DNA from: Diplocarpon mali | Taxonomy: Eukaryota; Ascomycota; Leotiomycetes; Helotiales; Drepanopezizaceae | Direction of reading: 5' to 3' | Length of the DNA stretch: 64,000 bases | Assembly: GCA_024741835.1 (NCBI GenBank) | Contig: JAENRP010000181.1 | Location: forward strand, 1 to 64,000 | Shown here: positions 19,667-31,100 of the stretch, piece by piece | How positions within the stretch are numbered: position 1 is the first letter of the stretch | Layout: each line of letters begins with the position of its first letter | Notes under the pieces: generated by a model | Told to the model about the DNA's origin: nothing | Database searches by the model: none | Seen by the model: the letters and a program-made list of their open reading frames with translations, nothing else | Translations under genes and position numbers: made by a program

Positions 19667-20153
19667 AGATGCTCGTTCCCGAAAGCAGAATCTGGAACCG
19701 GATGGCGACGTCGGATCCCAGCTCCAACGCGCATGCCACTCGACCGTATGCCCGGTCGGAGATCCAGGACGAGCCAGCCAACGCGTGATCCAGTCCGGTC
19801 CTGGCGCGGTTCCTCGTCTCTGCTGGCCGACGGGACGGGCGAGAGGGGCGAGAGAGAGGGTGCTGGTCGCGGTGTTGCGGGACAGCGAGGTCGTGAGCTG
19901 CGAGGCCGCGATGGCCTCCCCACCGCTTCGATTGCGGCGGAGTGTGTCCGCACGGCTGCACTGCGCTGCGTCTGCGTCGCATGCCAGCGACCACAACCGA
20001 TCATCTCCAACGTCGACCCGCTCGCCACACCGCAAGCCGTGAGGGGCCGGTCGGGCGGTCGGCTGCTGGCTGCTGCTCACGCTCGACGTCTTGGGTCAGG
20101 CTTCTCATCTGGAGGCCGGCTCCCTGTCTCTTTGCTGGCAGCTAGGGGTGCTG

Positions 20154-20184
20154 TCTCTCTCTCTCTCTCTCTCTCCCCCCCCCC
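20154..20184. repeat. (TC)n followed by a C-run
   Basis: Eleven TC units run straight into a C-run, a pyrimidine-only strand in the G+C-rich gene-free stretch. Confidence 0.9.
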
Positions 20185-20557
20185 ATTGCCCGTTCATATT
20201 CCACTCGATGGCTCCGCGGGTCCTGCTTCGGCCTGCTTCGCCATCGGGTCATCGAGCGCAGAGGCGCAGGATGGCTATCTTGTCTGTGTCGAGGGTATCA
20301 AGCCCCGCCGAATACCCAACCCCCCCCGCGCCAACACCACAGTCGCAAGCATCGCTCCATCCGGCCTCTCTGCTCAGTGCAGAGGCGTCCCGCGACCCCG
20401 ATCCAGATCGCGGACAGGCCCGCGTCGTTGGCTGAAGGGGTGAGAGAAGAAGCCGACTGGTCGTGTTCCGATGTCCCCCTGTGGGCGATAGGGGGCTGAA
20501 GCCAGATTCCCGCGCGCTGCCATGTCTGTCGAGTTGAGGGTATCTTGGGCTCGGGAC

Positions 20558-20650
20558 TGTTGGAATATACAAGGATGGGGCTTATGTAATCGTACCTTGT
20601 ATATTACGCCTGCAGCTCCATCGGACTATCTACACCTTGAGATTCTGTCA
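20558..20650 (+). mobile_element. Solo copia-type LTR, 93 bp
   Basis: Starts TGTTGGAATATACAAG, contains CTTATGTAATCGTACCTTGTATAT identical in core to the LTR at 3123, and ends GATTCTGTCA. The flanks are GGGAC before and GAGAC after, a 5-bp duplication with one G/A difference. The internal region is gone, so it is a solo LTR left by recombination. Confidence 0.75.
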
Positions 20651-21233
20651 GAGACGACCCTGCCTGCTACCGGGCCACTCGTCGAACCCCCCACCCCGAA
20701 CCCCCCACACCGAAACCCCCCTTACCCTCGCCTCGCTAAACNGGGGGGGGGCATTGCGTGAAAGTAAACAGAATCACGTGGCGAGAGATCTAGATTCGGG
20801 TCGCATCCCTCCCTCGCCGCCTCTCGGCACGCTCGAGCCAGCCACGATGCATGCATACCGTGGATTGTGGCTGTTGGCGATGCTCCTCCCCCAGGCTCGA
20901 GTGCGGTGCGGTGCGGTGCGGTGCGGCGAGGTGAGGTGAGGATATTCCAGAAGCTTTCGCACATGCATCGTGCCAGCCCGCACCGGGGATCTGCGCGGTG
21001 TGTGTCTCTCTGTCCACGGCACAGACTTCCCACCGATGGGCCGTCCGGGCCAGGTTCGCCGTCGTACGGGGGGGGGGGCTCTGCGAAAGTCCCGACAGAG
21101 TGGTTTGCTTATAGGTCCGCGCGGGGGGGAATGGGGTGTGCGGTGTTGCCAGCTTGGTTTCGTGCGGGCGGGAAAAGGGGGGGGGGGAAGGGGGGAAAAA
21201 AAACAACATGCTTCTGGTGCGGCGTCGTCTCAG

Positions 21234-21260
21234 GACGAGAGACGAGAGACGAGAGACGAC
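21234..21260. repeat. GACGAGA tandem repeat
   Basis: GACGAGA units in tandem, next to a G-run and A-run (21167-21204). The same motif recurs in an intron at 50150. Confidence 0.8.
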
Positions 21261-22393
21261 GCAGCACATGAGCATCTCGCCCGTGAGCGCGGTCGCGGGA
21301 TCGTCGCCGCGGGTGTTGTCCGGCGCCGGCGATTCGTGGCCACCGCATCTGCACACGGAGGATGGCGATGCTGTGCTGGCGGCAGCCGCTGGACATGGAT
21401 ACGGCTGCCTCGCCATCTCGACGCCGCGATGCCCGCCGACGACGCGGTTGCGGCGCGTTTCGTCCGATGGCCCGGCGCATCCACGCCTCCTGATGCTCTG
21501 GCCAGCGACTCCCTACGCCGTCGCTTGCGAGACGTGACCCCTTCCCGGCCGGCGAGGATCGGTTGCGCTGCGGCGGGGAGGGGGGACATCAGATGTGCTA
21601 CGCCTTGAGGAGGGATCAGTCGGTAGCGCCCTCGCGATCCCGCGGCAGCAATGCGTTGCAGGCCGTGACCGACAACCCTCTCGTTGCAAGTGACCGGTGA
21701 CCCTCTGCGTGGCACCTCTGGACTTCCTTGGCCGTGATCTCTCGTCGGCTTGCAGGACACGGCGGCACATCGTGCACTCCCCCATGGGTTGGGTTTTCGT
21801 GAAGCGAGCCAGGCGTTCCAGTCGATGCCACCCGGACGCAAAATTCGGGTTGGGGGTAAAACCCTGGTCACTATTACTCGCTGCCGTCGCACGATCCACT
21901 TGGATGGGCGAGGACTGATGAGATCTTGCGCTGGGGCCTAAATCCCGACATTCATGAATATTAGAGACGCGAGGACCTGAATCTTTCCATATTACCGCGC
22001 CCGTCTATCACGGTGATCGGACCAGCCAATACAACACATGCCCCACTCCACCGCCTCCTCCTCGACAACATCCCACGCAATGCCCATGTCCAGCTCCAGA
22101 ATTCCCTCCCCCACGCTTGCTTGTATGCCTGCACGTAATATCCCGAAACTCCCGACGCCGTCGCCCAAAAGGTGCGCGCTGTATGTATCCGGCCCTACAC
22201 GACGCACAGTTCCAATTGTCTTGTTTTCTCTGCTGCTCTCCTCCCCCTCCCCCCCCAACAGTTCCCCACCATGCGGCCGCGCCGCCTCTTCAAGTTCGAA
22301 TTCGCCAGCTCGACCCCCGACCACCCTTGAGAGGATAGTGTTTGGACATCCAGCCGGGGATGGCTGGCTTGCGACAATCGCCTGTGAATCTCG

Positions 22394-22650
22394 TCAGACG
22401 CGGCACTTGCTAGAGGGAGAAGGGATGAGGGAAGGGTGTCTGCACGAACCACAGCGTTCAACGATTCTGAGCATCATCAGCCACCTCTCTATGGATTATA
22501 GCGATCGGAATCCGTAACAACTCACCTGTACTCGACAGCGACCACGGCAGGGGGGCAGCGCTTGTGTGTCTTTTCGTACTGGGTGCACCATGCCCTCACG
22601 GTGTAGCGGCAGTGACCGCATCGAAATTCGACTTGTGTGTATTCGCACAT
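22394..22650 (-). CDS. Small conserved fungal Cys-rich protein, 65 aa
   Basis: Two exons on the minus strand, 22650-22526 and 22466-22394 (198 nt), with donor GTGAGT and acceptor CTCAG after a CTGAT branch point. The peptide starts MCEYTQVEFRCGHCRYTVRA, continues WCTQYEKTHKRCPP and VVAVEYR, and after the intron gives IVERCGSCRHPS. Six or more cysteines and a His in C-G-H-C and C-G-S-C patterns suggest zinc binding. I recognise the opening as a widespread small hypothetical protein of filamentous ascomycetes; its function is unknown to me. It is the only coding unit I can support between 16.2 and 35.3 kb. The upstream G+C-rich DNA is its probable promoter and 5' UTR. Confidence 0.75.
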
Positions 22651-24860
22651 GGTGCTGCCGGGCTGAGTTGGGGAGAGGAAGTTCGACCGCGAGGTGGGCT
22701 TGAGGTAAGGCGGGGTACCGCGGGATGCCTCTTGGATTTCTCTGCTGGAGGAGGGTAGATCGAGTATGTGTGGAAGAGTCGAGCGCTGCCGCGGGGGTGC
22801 GAGGGAAGGGGGAGGTAAAGGGGTGGATGAGAAGGAGTGGGAGGAAGTGTTTATCAGGTCGCGAGGCGGTGATCAGCAGGATGGCCGAGAGCAGAGGTTT
22901 TGAGGGTGTCCAATTGCAAGAGTATACGGCTGTGTGGGTGAAGTAGTGGAAAAAGAAAAAGACTGCCTGATGATGCTGCGAATGGAGGGCCGGGCCCTTG
23001 ATAAGTAGATGTGAGATGTACCCCTCGATCTCGGCATCTGCAGCTGCAATAACAGTGTGACGGGGATCGAATACCAAGCTGCCGTAAAGTCAAAGTAAAG
23101 TCGGAGAAGAGGTCGAGTAGACAGTAGCGGGAAGTCTCGCGAGTTACGTTGGTCTGATACCGCAGCTCGAAGGCAGGGCAGGCCAGGGCAGGGCAGGCCA
23201 GGGCAGTATCCACAGTGCATGCATTTGTGACAAAAGTACGGATGGTGCGGAGAACGCTGCTCAAGGAATCGTTGGAGAAGTTCATGGCTGGACAAGCTGC
23301 TTCGTAATCCCCCGGGGGAAGAGAGATGATGTGTCGAGCAGCATCTGCCCAGGGAGAAAGCCTTTACCGACCGATCGAGAGCATGGTCGAGCCGAGGAAA
23401 ACAGCCATGCATCTTCACCTCGCCCGACGGCCGGTGCTTCACCAGATCGATGAGTCGACACGCCGCATCCGGCCAAGCCATCCATATCCACCGCCGAGGA
23501 GACTTCGAAAGAGCAGCTTCGTTGGCATGTCCGACCCAGGGACTCGATGGCGTCGGCAGTCTCTCGTCACGGCGGTCACGAGGATGGAGAGGCAGCACGA
23601 TACGAAGCAACACGCTCGTCGCATGGCAACGGGCCCCGCGAGATCCGCCTCTCGACCGTCGGGGTGTTCTTCTCACCATCATTATGCTTTACGCTCCAAT
23701 CCAAGCAGTCCCACTCTCTGGTCCTCCGAAGAAATGTTGCAGTCCCCGAACCCTCTCGGCTCGAGTGGGATCCTGGCGAATCCCTGGATGGCAGTTATCC
23801 ATCATCGTCTACTCACGGGTGTTTTGGACTTTCGAGTGGCGCTGCCTGACGCGGACCAGGGAACTTGCTCTGGAGAGAAGTATATCGTCGCCCGGGGCTC
23901 GGAATCGGGTCTTGACGAACTCGGGGTCGCGGCAGACAACCCACCCGCGGGGCTCGATCCCTTGCGCTGGATGTCCAAGAGGAGACCGGATCCCCTGCCC
24001 AATCTCAAGGGTAGGGCCACACGCTTCCCTGACCGACGTTGCAACCGTGGACCAGCGCGACTTGTCCTCGTACGTCCAAGTCGCCTAGGACAAGTCGCTC
24101 TTCTGACAGAACCCTCCCAAGTCAGTGAATTGCGAGGATCGCCGGCCCACTCCGAGTATCCTGTGGAGAGGGAGAGCGCCACGGCTCCAGCATCAAACGG
24201 CCCGAGCAGACCCCCCCGGAACTCGACCAAAAGTCAGGCGTCATGAGCCCGAGAGGGAGTCTTCGTGCAATCCCTGGATCAATCCCTGGATCAATCCCTG
24301 GATCAACCCCTGGTGCGAGCGTCGGTCTCTGATGCCACGGAAGCGCGTGAGAGGCCTGGACTCCGTCTCGAAGAGGTCGGTTTGGCTGTTTACACGACGG
24401 CCCAGCTCGTTTCTCGACTACCCCCATCTCCCCAGGGCCAAAAGGCCAAGTCGGTCGGGAAACTCCCCGGGTTTCATAGCCCAACTCGACCGCGCAGCTA
24501 GCTCACGGCTTCCACGGATGGACAAAAACGCAGGCTGTATCATTCCTCCGCGTGGAGAATGGGCAAGGAGAGCTTGATTCTCCGCTCGCTGAAAAGCCAC
24601 GAGGTCCGGAACGTGCTGATGACTGGTTGATCCAACGTGCATCTAATTGGCGGGAGGATGGTCCAGGTCCTGTGTCCTGCCATGTGGATACTTCATTCTC
24701 CACTCAATCTCACGGCCGGAAGAGGTAAAGGTGAGATACCCTGAAGCCTATCATGCGGTTTAAGCATATTCTCAGTACGATACGCGAGATTGACCTACCC
24801 TTTCCTAGAAAACATACTTTGGCCTGCAAATCATCCGTAACACATACTTCGTACAGGGTG
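22651..24860. other. Non-coding, G+C-rich, upstream of the Cys-rich gene
   Basis: Overlapping ORFs on both strands without domains. A GGCAGGGCAGGCCAGGGCAG repeat lies near 23173-23205. Base composition drops toward A+T after about 24720. Confidence 0.5.
24269..24316. repeat. 12-bp tandem repeat AATCCCTGGATC
   Basis: Three perfect copies and a fourth diverged copy (AACCCCTGGTGC) in tandem, in non-coding DNA. Confidence 0.85.
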
Positions 24861-24865
24861 TAATA

Positions 24866-25103
24866 ATCTGAGGTTCCCTGTCTGTGCACACTAGATTCTT
24901 GGCAATGCTGCTTTTATTGAATTCCTTAGTATTTTATATGGCCAACTTTTGCGTCAATCACTGCTTTACATCTATTTGGCATTTCCCTAATCAAATCTCT
25001 AATTATCTCAACTGTTATTGATTCCTAAGCTTCAAATACCCCCTGTCGAAACCCCTGCATAAAAGAAAGTCCTAGTATAGCGCACAGATAGAAAACCTCA
25101 GAT
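24866..25103 (-). mobile_element. Miniature Tc1/mariner-derived element, 238 bp
   Basis: Terminal inverted repeats begin ATCTGAGGTT on the left (24866) and, reversed, AACCTCAGAT on the right (25103), continuing imperfectly for about 30 bp (CTGTCTGTGCACACTA against the reversed CTATCTGTGCGCTATA). Both ends are flanked by TA (24864-24865 and 25104-25105), the Tc1/mariner target duplication. Inside lies only the last part of a transposase gene, so it is an internally deleted, non-autonomous copy. Confidence 0.75.
24926..25024 (-). pseudogene. C-terminal fragment of a Tc1-type transposase
   Basis: The minus strand encodes IIRDLIREMPNRCKAVIDAK then VGHIKY and a stop. This is the conserved end of Tc1/mariner transposases (usually MPRRIQAVIKAKGGHTKY-like). 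A stop codon lies just upstream and the catalytic DDE domain is missing. It is a relic within the miniature element. Confidence 0.7.
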
Positions 25104-25105
25104 TA

Positions 25106-28100
25106 TTTCCCCATGGACTAAGTAACTCAATTCTCCAAGCAGCCAGTGTACCCTGGCAATGCAATTCGGCCAAAAGGGCGACCCATAATCCGGCCCATAA
25201 AACATGCCAAACGGCCCGGCGCTACACAGGAGGAGCTCGGCGCCAGAACCTGGAGGTCTCGGCTTCACCCTGGGATTCACGGCGACCCTCCTCTGTTGAC
25301 AATGCTTCGACGCTTTGGACGGCCTGCTTGGGCCGGCGGTGGTAAGTATAACGTTTCTCCAGAACCTACCCGACCTCACCACCTAGGCGCTGGCCGTAGA
25401 GAAACAGGGCCGAATGCGTGCGAATACGAGGAGTGGACGTATCGAGGGAAGCGGAGGCCGCGCTTGGACTAGCGAGAGATATTCGTAAACGAGCCTTTCT
25501 CTTCCCCGATCTACAGCACTCCATCTACGTTTCCGGAAAAACCAGACGACAATCTTCTCGCCAATGACGCGTAGCTCGCTTGGTGTCTTCAAAACCTCGT
25601 CGCCGGAGTGGAATACTGCAATACGGCGGGTATCGTTTGTCCCCTGGGAACAAGGGGGCCCTGGATCCGTTTCCCCAGTACTCCGTACACTTCTATTAGT
25701 TGTTGATAGAAGCTGATAAAAGGATTGCCAGAATGTTCTTCCGATGAACCCTAATCCAGCCGCGAGAATTTCTCATTTACCTCCTTGCAATCCAGGTTCG
25801 TTTGCAAGGAAGAGAACTTGCTACTAAAAAGGCATGGGACGAGTGATAACTGCTGCGCCAGAGTAAGGATGGGTAGGACTGACGCGAAGTCTTCCACAAC
25901 ATTTGCTACCTGGGGCTATATCCTGGCTCCAAAATCACCGGGTTAGGATCGGTCTTTCAAACAAGGGTTGGAGTCCCGAAATTCCGAGACGCTTGAGGAT
26001 TTAAAATAGGATCGAGGTTAGAGGGGAAGGGGTGCGGATTGTCTCGGTGCTGAACGTGTTTGGGGAAAACACCGTCTCCTGGAGAGACTGGTCAGTCACA
26101 AAAATTTCAACCACTACGCTTAGTCCGACAGGAATCTGTCGGCTCGACTGGCGCGAGTCGATTCAGATATGTCGACTTGAGGACCTCCATCAAAAACCGC
26201 GCCAAGCTCGGGCCGAATACGATTATTTCCACCCTAGGGCAGTCCACCGCGATGAAACCTAATCGGGCCTACGGAAGACTCTTCATATTCCTTCCGAGAG
26301 CCGAGGTACGGCCCGACACTTTTAAGGATTGAACTCTTTTTGAGAAGCCAAGCTAGGATATAATTCTTCATCGCGGGCCGAACCAAATTCACATTCGCCT
26401 ACAGTCCATGCTGGGTTGGTGTGTATTTGCCAGGTTGAACGTGCTTTGATGTAGTGTCTGATTGGCCTGGGGTGAAGGAGGTAGGAAGGAAGCTTTGTTA
26501 AAAAGCATGCTGGGACTTCGTTCCACGCTGCTTCTCTGTCTCTTCCCCTCGGCCTAAATGTACACCCTGATGGTCTGCGATGGTAGGGCAGTGAAGTGCT
26601 CTCCCAGGTCTAGTGCAGGAGTCGAGTATTAACTCGAAATTGCAGCAACAGATTAAAATTACACGGTAGATCTATTCGGAAATGTGAGTATAAAGAAATA
26701 CCTTGAATGCTGGCATCTAGTACACCGAGTCCGCCTCTGATTGGAGCTTTCCGACGCACCTTTGGTATATTCTAGACATAAGGCGATCATCGCTGCTGAG
26801 TCTTGGAATCATCCGTTCAAGTCTCGGTTATTTGTGGCATTTAGTAGGCGTCTATGCTGAAAGCATGTAAAGATCTCTGCTTGACTACGCTACAGCTAGA
26901 GCGCCCCCTGTCGACCAGGGACAACAGCTGAGCGCTCCCCTTTGGTACCTTGTAGTAAAGACCGGGACTTCTCATCAGCTTTCAAGGTGTAGCTATCTGG
27001 CTAGCGGGCGAGGATTGTGCACCATGTCGTTGGTTTCGAATCTCCTTCAACCTGTATCAGCAGTACGGATCAACACCTCCCAGCAAGCACCGAGAGAGAG
27101 GGACCGTACTTGTCAGGCTAATAGGAACACCCGCACTTGCAGCTCAAAGAACTGGGGACCTCCGTACGATGCTGCGTCGTACAATGAGATGATGCCACGA
27201 GGCCCCGGCAGCAGGGTGTCCAAGCTGGTACCGAGAGGGCAGGGCAGGGGCAGCTGGGGATGACCTTGCGAGTAGGACCTTCGACAAATGTCGCAATGAG
27301 GACTGCATTGGGATGTGCTGTGGGTGCGTCAGAGTACTGTTACCACGGCGTCGGTTCTACTCTACTTCGTATATACTTTTGCGGCAGAACCTAGATTCCA
27401 AGATCCTCGTATGAGGATACCGCTTTCCAGATCCCGAGTTGTTCAGGACCGAGCATTTTCCTACTTGGGCAGTGCGAGGGATGGTTCGATGAATGTCATT
27501 ATCCTCCCAGGGGCTGAACAAGCCCTTGGGTCCCGACAGGTGTTGGGTTAGTAAGAGGTTCTTAATCCAGGTCCCGCGTGGCTAGAGTCCTGTATCTTAC
27601 GAGAGCTCAACCCAAGCTCGACAGCAACCGACTGGACAATAACTGAAGTTGGAATGTAAACCTCAGCAAGGCTTGGGCCATGCAGGGCTCTCATGCCCTT
27701 GCTCAGCTGGATGTCGGGAGAAGCAAAGGCCAGAACCGTGTGAATAGACACTGCTAGAGAGGGCCGGGGGCCTGGTTTAGTCAGAAGTCTGGTCACGGTA
27801 TTGTGCATACGCTGCCCTCTGTTGACTTCCACACGGGCTCGGCTTATACTTTGATCCCCGCAAGATTCGCTGTGTAAGTGGTACCATTCTGGTTGAGGGA
27901 GGGATCTTTGGGTACGAAGAAGTCTCAAGGAACCAGCCATTTCCTACCGTCCAGAACGCCCTTTTCTCTCTCCGCAATTGGTAGATCAGAGGACCCATCA
28001 CTTCTACTTCCTTCCGGGATGCACTTTAACGCAGCAGGTGAGAGTACCAACGCTATCATCTGATTAACTTGAAAGGTTGCTGGTGTGGGCATCACTGCGA

Positions 28101-31100
28101 AAAAAGAAGGGGACATGAGTCGAGATTCGTCTGCACTTTTTTTTTGTTTACATCGCAGATAACTAGGGTAGGACATCATCGACTACTTCGTCCTGGGCGA
28201 CACCAACCCAAAATAAAAGTAAAATTCAACCGTGTATAGCCGTATTAAACCGCCCTTGCACTTGACGCTGCTGTGGTGTTCGTTTGGCCTGCGACGAATC
28301 ACAACTCAACTCTCATGGGAGATAGCTGCTTGGGATCGTGAACAGTACCCAGTATGTTTGCTTCGATACTAGCTTTGAGGTAGTATTTCTAGCTCAATAT
28401 CTCAGAGCCAATTAGACCCCACGAGATGGAAGTGGGGTATAAGAGATAGCCTACAAAGCTCCGAAGCTTAAACGCCAATCTGCTTTCGCCTTCTTTGGGT
28501 GGCTGTACATGTACACGTACTCCGGGGTATTTTCCTGAGATAAGAATCATCGTACGAGAGTTCTACCTGTTGGTAGGGTGCTCACCAGGGAGTATTAGCC
28601 CTGTTGTCCGCGAAATACGGCCGCGGACTACCTGGAAGGAAAAGGGAGTATAACAAGGTTACGGATGTACGAGTACGACACCGGCGAGAGTCGAGGAGTC
28701 GAACGGTATCCGACGTCTTGGGTCAAAGTAGACTGTATCCCTGGCGGGAGAGGCGAAGGCATGCTCGCTTTTCCTGAGGCGGCTAGGACAAGTATATCCA
28801 TCATGCAACCTTATACCAATTACTGTATGGTCGGATGACATTTGGATAGGAAACGCGAATACTTCATGCCGAGACTTGCTCCTTGCACCTAGGATGACCG
28901 AGGTCTTGGATGTCAAGGAAACCAAAGTCCCTAGAGCTTCTTCGGCGCAAAAAATCTAGTTTATTCTTGTACATATGGGTGAGTTCGTCGATATATATCA
29001 GGTAATAGTAAAGTGTATAGTGGAGTCAGTTTACGACATTTGTGGGGTAGAGGGTAGTTTTTCTTCTGAACTCATATAATGCTCATTTCCGAGTTTACTC
29101 CTCAGGTTTAAGTCATCGGAAATAAATGAGTCTCAAATGTTTTACAAACATACAGAGGTTCAACCATGAGATGTTAGGACTGGTTTGTCAAGTATCAAAC
29201 CTTCCCCCTCGCAGATCGATAGCAAACATCAGAAAAAGTCGAGACGTTCTTGGTTGCTAGACGAAGATTCTTTGAATGACTCTCATGGATTTAGATGATT
29301 ATTTCATACGAATTTCAAAAATTACGTGATATAAGAGCAAAACTATACAGGCACTCCCTGTTTACCTGGGTGCTAAATCACTGCAATCCCTCTACAATTC
29401 AAAGTCAAGCAGAGGAAAGGCTGTCTAAAACCAGACGACAGTGAGATAATAATCGCGTAATACTTACGCGGTAGCACGGCTTCATACGAGAGGTTTGTAA
29501 TGCTGTTTGAACAGAATACGAGTCCTTGTAATAGAGTTTGAAGACTATTCTCTGTGACACTTATCACGTGTAGACAAGAGAGTTAGAGAGAATCTCAATC
29601 ATGCAACCCTTCGTTGGTAAGGAGAACTATTTTTCCTTTTCTTCCGCAGACAACGAGGGCTGAAACTCACTGACCAGCACCCTGTTAACAGAGTGACCAC
29701 AGAGTAGTCCCTTGGACAATAGATGAAAGCAACTGGAACCCTATATTACCTAGGGCTCATTGAACTCGAGGTCTCGCCGATCGTCCCAGCACCTTTTTTA
29801 AGGGACTCCGCAATCTCAGCAGAAGTGACTAATAAATGTCGACGGCAAATTTGGATTTTGGGAAATAATGTCCTTAGTGCTTTACCAGACTAGATTAGTA
29901 GCTAAAAATCTTATTATGTACCTCCCAGAATGTGAATGGAAACCTAGGCATAATCTCGGAGAAAAATAGTAATTCTAAGTGATATAGAGAGCACGTGGGT
30001 TGGTTTCTGACTATTTCCTTTCTACTTGGTAGCATTTGACTAACGGGAGCATATTCTTCCTTCCCCGGTCGTAAAAGACTAATAGGTGGGTACTGTCCAT
30101 CCACCGTGAGGGCCTCCCAAATTTCAACCGTACCCTTGTCACCTACCGAACATCAGCACAATTCGACTTGACGAAATTTATCAACCTTATCAGGTCAGCA
30201 ATGTTAAGGCCGGGAGGTTTCAGGTTGTTGACCGGACCGATGAATTCCTCCACCAAGACTCAAAACAACACTAGAAGTACGAAGCAGGACGCTGCGGGGG
30301 AGCCTCGAACCAAATCCGAAAGGTCTGGAGGCATGAACTTGGTGCAAGCTCCAAAACCCAAAACCCAAGGCCGGAGACTTAAACCCCGAAATCCGTATCA
30401 GCAGATACAGTACGAGTCAGTGAACTTTTTCGCTCCACGTCTTGGCCGAGTGAGAGAGTGATGAGCAAGCACACTTCGAGGATCACCTCGGACTGGCACT
30501 TACTGCAAAGTGACACCGGAAAATTTGGATGCGACTATCTCGCGTAGTCGAGATATCAACAGACTCTCGTTGCAGAAGATCTACTAGGGTATGGTAGGAC
30601 CTCTCGAGTAGAACTCCGGCTCCGCGGTTCATGCCCAAGCCCAAGCCCAAGTCAACTAGTCAAGTGCCATACGTCTCCGAAGTGTCTTCCGAGATAACAA
30701 CTCCAACATGGACGCAGAGTGGAAAGCATATCGTGTCGAGAGCAACATCACAGCTGACTGGCTCTGACCCTAACCTGAGACATGATCCTGCATCGAATCT
30801 CAGCGTGCTTGCAACCATCTCATTCCCAACATCCACAGATCTACTCGTGCCGGCTGCATATGCAGATGTCAAAGTCACATCCCCTCCCGTACTTCGCGGA
30901 GTTCATCTCGACGCGCATACGGCACATTCCCCGCCTCCCATGTTGCATCGGAGACATCCGGTCCGAGGGTTAAACTTCCACAGTAGGAAGTCTATCTCCG
31001 ATTCACAGGCAGATACTTACCTTTTTCAGTGGGCTGGAAATGTGAGCAGATACATAACACGGACTCCGAGCACCGAAAAACTCTGTTACCCCAGGAATCC

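Larger units (their letters stand above)
16173..22393. other. G+C-rich gene-free stretch with simple repeats
   Basis: About 6.2 kb where all six frames are open for long distances because stop codons are rare in G+C-rich sequence. Overlapping ORFs of 100-260 codons on both strands have Arg/Pro/Ser/Ala-biased composition and no domain. The stretch carries many microsatellites, G-runs and C-runs, a 32-bp tandem repeat, a gap and one solo LTR, listed separately. I see no gene. A long 5' UTR or non-coding transcript cannot be excluded. Confidence 0.6.

Noticed and set aside
18993..20443. ORFs of up to 260 codons, some crossing the N-run
   Set aside because: Those crossing the gap are artefacts of N. 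The rest overlap on opposite strands and include tandem-repeat and (TC)n sequence.
20790..21892. ORFs of about 210-220 codons on both strands
   Set aside because: Low-complexity, G+C-driven, mutually overlapping, and no family signature.
22873..23682. 269-codon minus-strand ORF
   Set aside because: Composition is typical of random G+C-rich frames and includes the GGCAGGGCAGG repeat. No domain or plausible exon structure.
24269..24316. Regular 12-bp repeats as a CRISPR-like array
   Set aside because: Repeats are directly adjacent with no spacers, and this is a fungal genome. It is a minisatellite.
27024..27060. tRNA-like B box (GGTTTCGAATCTCC)
   Set aside because: One base longer than a B box, with no A box or cloverleaf around it.
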